Made by a program: the position numbers and the translations under genes | Virus record (IMG/VR): IMGVR_UViG_3300050821_002215 | Span: 1-21,049 of that record | Direction: 5' to 3' (one strand) | Origin: a virus | DNA length: 21,049 nt | In this document: piece by piece, positions 19,840 through 21,049 of the stretch | Position numbering within the stretch: position 1 is the first letter of the stretch | Layout of the letters: each line of letters begins with the position of its first letter | The notes under the pieces: generated by a model | The model's database searches: none | The model's input: only the letters and a program-made list of their open reading frames with translations | What the model was told of the DNA's origin: nothing

Positions 19840-21049
19840 TGACCACGAAATTTGCCCACATAAAACTGGGTCGGGCGTTCCGGCCACATGTCCTGTCTGA
19901 GTTGAAGGCGCTAGAGACATGGCAAGACTACATGAACCTGCGCGGCTGGAATAATCGTTCAAACACCATCACTGGCGACGACATCAGGCGCGCTTGCGAA
20001 GACTTGGGCTTCGACCTGAACGCGGCGTTCGTCGCGTTCTTTTCCGCCCGCAACTACGTGACCACGCCGACCGGCGCGGCAGTTTGGGGCGCGCACGATG
20101 CGGCAATTGCGGCAGAGCGCATAAACGACAAGGAAGAGGACGAGATGGACAGCGAAAAGCCCGCCGCCCCGCCGGCTGTCGAAACGCCCGTTGAAGCGCT
20201 TGCGGACGGCGTGGAGGGGTTCGAAGGCAAAGACGCCGAAACATTGATCGCAGAGGCCCTGGCGCCCGCCTCCGCGCATATGACGCCTCACCTCGCGCAA
20301 ATGATGCCCGGGCTAATCCGACCATTTGTCGAAGCTGCGACGAAAGGGCCGCGCGTCGTCACCAAAACCGTCGTCAAGACCGTCCTGAGCCCGTCGAAGG
20401 ACGGCGACAGCGTCGACGCGGCGAGCGCCGCGCCAATCGTCAACGTTCTGCGCAAGAACCCGTTGTATCACGCGTTCGGCTTGCGCAAGTCGGACGCGCC
20501 ACAGGCGTACCGCTACGCGTTCGAAAACGTATTCGTCAACGTTTGCGACTACGCCGACGCGCCCGCCGTCGATCCGGCGTACATGTGGAACGTCGAGGCG
20601 CTGGCGCAGCTTGGCGCAGCCGACGTGACCGGCATGAACGCATGGGCGTTCGGTCACGCGGGCACAGGAAAGACCGAAGGCGTGCGCCAGTACGCGGCTC
20701 GACTTGGCCGGCCTTTCGTTCGGATACCAATCGACCGCACGACCGAGCCGCAAGAAATCATTGGCCAGGAAATGCCCAGGAAAGGCGGGGGCATGGAATG
20801 GCGCGACGGCAAATTGACACGCGCTTTTCGTGTGCCGCATTGCGTAATCCTGATCGACGAGCCGACGTTGCTGCGTTCGGGCTCGCTGGCAGTGTTCCAG
20901 ACGGCTTTGGACACGCGCGAAATCCACTTGCCGACCGGCGAAGTGGTTCGCGCCGCAGACGGCGTGTTCATCGTCGCTTGCGACAACACGGCGGGCGTTG
21001 GCGACGACAGCGGCAGGTATGTCGACACAGCCGCCGTCAACGTCGCGTT
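19839..21049 (+). CDS. CobS/MoxR-like AAA+ ATPase with long N-terminal extension, cut by window edge
   Basis: Open frame from ATG 19839 to the right edge, 403 residues without a stop. The ATPase part begins near residue 265: Walker A GHAGTGKT (272-279), then RLGRPFVRIPIDRTTEPQEI, GMEWRDGKLTRAFRVPHCVI with Walker B VILIDE (336-341), and a sensor-1-like ACDNTAGVGDDSGRY (from 380). The last block corresponds to the ANTVGxGDxxGxY segment of CobS, the AAA+ subunit of cobaltochelatase; the phage version more likely acts as a remodelling ATPase with a VWA (CobT-like) partner, which may lie beyond the edge. Residues 1-260 are an N-terminal region with an acidic, Pro-rich linker (about 95-130) and a helical part before the P-loop. 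An internal ATG at residue 102 with a purine-rich stretch upstream could give a shorter product. Confidence 0.85.
   Translation, partial: MTTKFAHIKLGRAFRPHVLSELKALETWQDYMNLRGWNNRSNTITGDDIRRACEDLGFDLNAAFVAFFSARNYVTTPTGAAVWGAHDAAIAAERINDKEEDEMDSEKPAAPPAVETPVEALADGVEGFEGKDAETLIAEALAPASAHMTPHLAQMMPGLIRPFVEAATKGPRVVTKTVVKTVLSPSKDGDSVDAASAAPIVNVLRKNPLYHAFGLRKSDAPQAYRYAFENVFVNVCDYADAPAVDPAYMWNVEALAQLGAADVTGMNAWAFGHAGTGKTEGVRQYAARLGRPFVRIPIDRTTEPQEIIGQEMPRKGGGMEWRDGKLTRAFRVPHCVILIDEPTLLRSGSLAVFQTALDTREIHLPTGEVVRAADGVFIVACDNTAGVGDDSGRYVDTAAVNVA

Overview
This is a segment of a tailed double-stranded DNA bacteriophage (or prophage) with podovirus-like architecture. A large terminase, portal, scaffold, major capsid protein, adaptor and nozzle lie in one leftward block, next to a lysis cassette and a tail fibre/tailspike pair. 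No tape measure, tail sheath or long-tail genes are visible. The DNA is GC-rich, and ribosome binding sites (AGGAGG/GGAG) and dense ATGA, GTGA or TGATG stop-start overlaps are typical. A proteobacterial host, most likely alphaproteobacterial, is an inference from GC content, the style of the fibre N-terminus and the CobS-type ATPase; nothing in the window proves it.

Minus strand, read right to left from about 17.9 kb to 1: tail fibre; a 1020-residue tailspike-like protein with a Sec signal peptide; two small related single-span membrane proteins; a GH24 endolysin; a two-span membrane protein (holin candidate); two Pro/Gly-rich proteins; a small beta-rich protein; TerL; portal; scaffold; major capsid; a 62-residue basic protein; an Ig-like domain protein; a Pro-rich protein; two small unknowns; adaptor; nozzle/DNA-stabilisation protein; a coiled-coil protein; a T7 gp13-like GNAT-fold protein; and a second GNAT protein cut by the left edge. 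This is one late operon. A sigma70-like promoter sits in front of the fibre gene. A 20-base element occurs in the two largest gaps inside the operon, before the scaffold and just after the capsid gene.

Right part, about 17.9 to 21 kb: small rightward genes (a membrane/coiled-coil protein and an 80-residue unknown), a 307-base intergenic stretch with a perfect 9-bp hairpin, a leftward pair (HGG-motif zinc-finger protein plus a terminase-small-subunit-like protein in overlapping frames), then a divergent rightward pair: a 68-residue unknown and a CobS/MoxR-like AAA+ ATPase with a long N-terminal extension, cut by the right edge.

The most unusual signals are: (1) strong over-representation of the octamer CGTGTCTG across the window, apart from the 12.0-18.3 kb lysis/tail segment; (2) 9-base-spaced TGTCT repeats in the early divergent region; (3) the paired 20-base element flanking scaffold and capsid; (4) a cysteine-rich phage tailspike that carries an export signal; and (5) a 131-base out-of-phase overlap between the HGG and TerS-like genes. 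No integrase, repressor, tRNA, CRISPR array or insertion sequence was seen.
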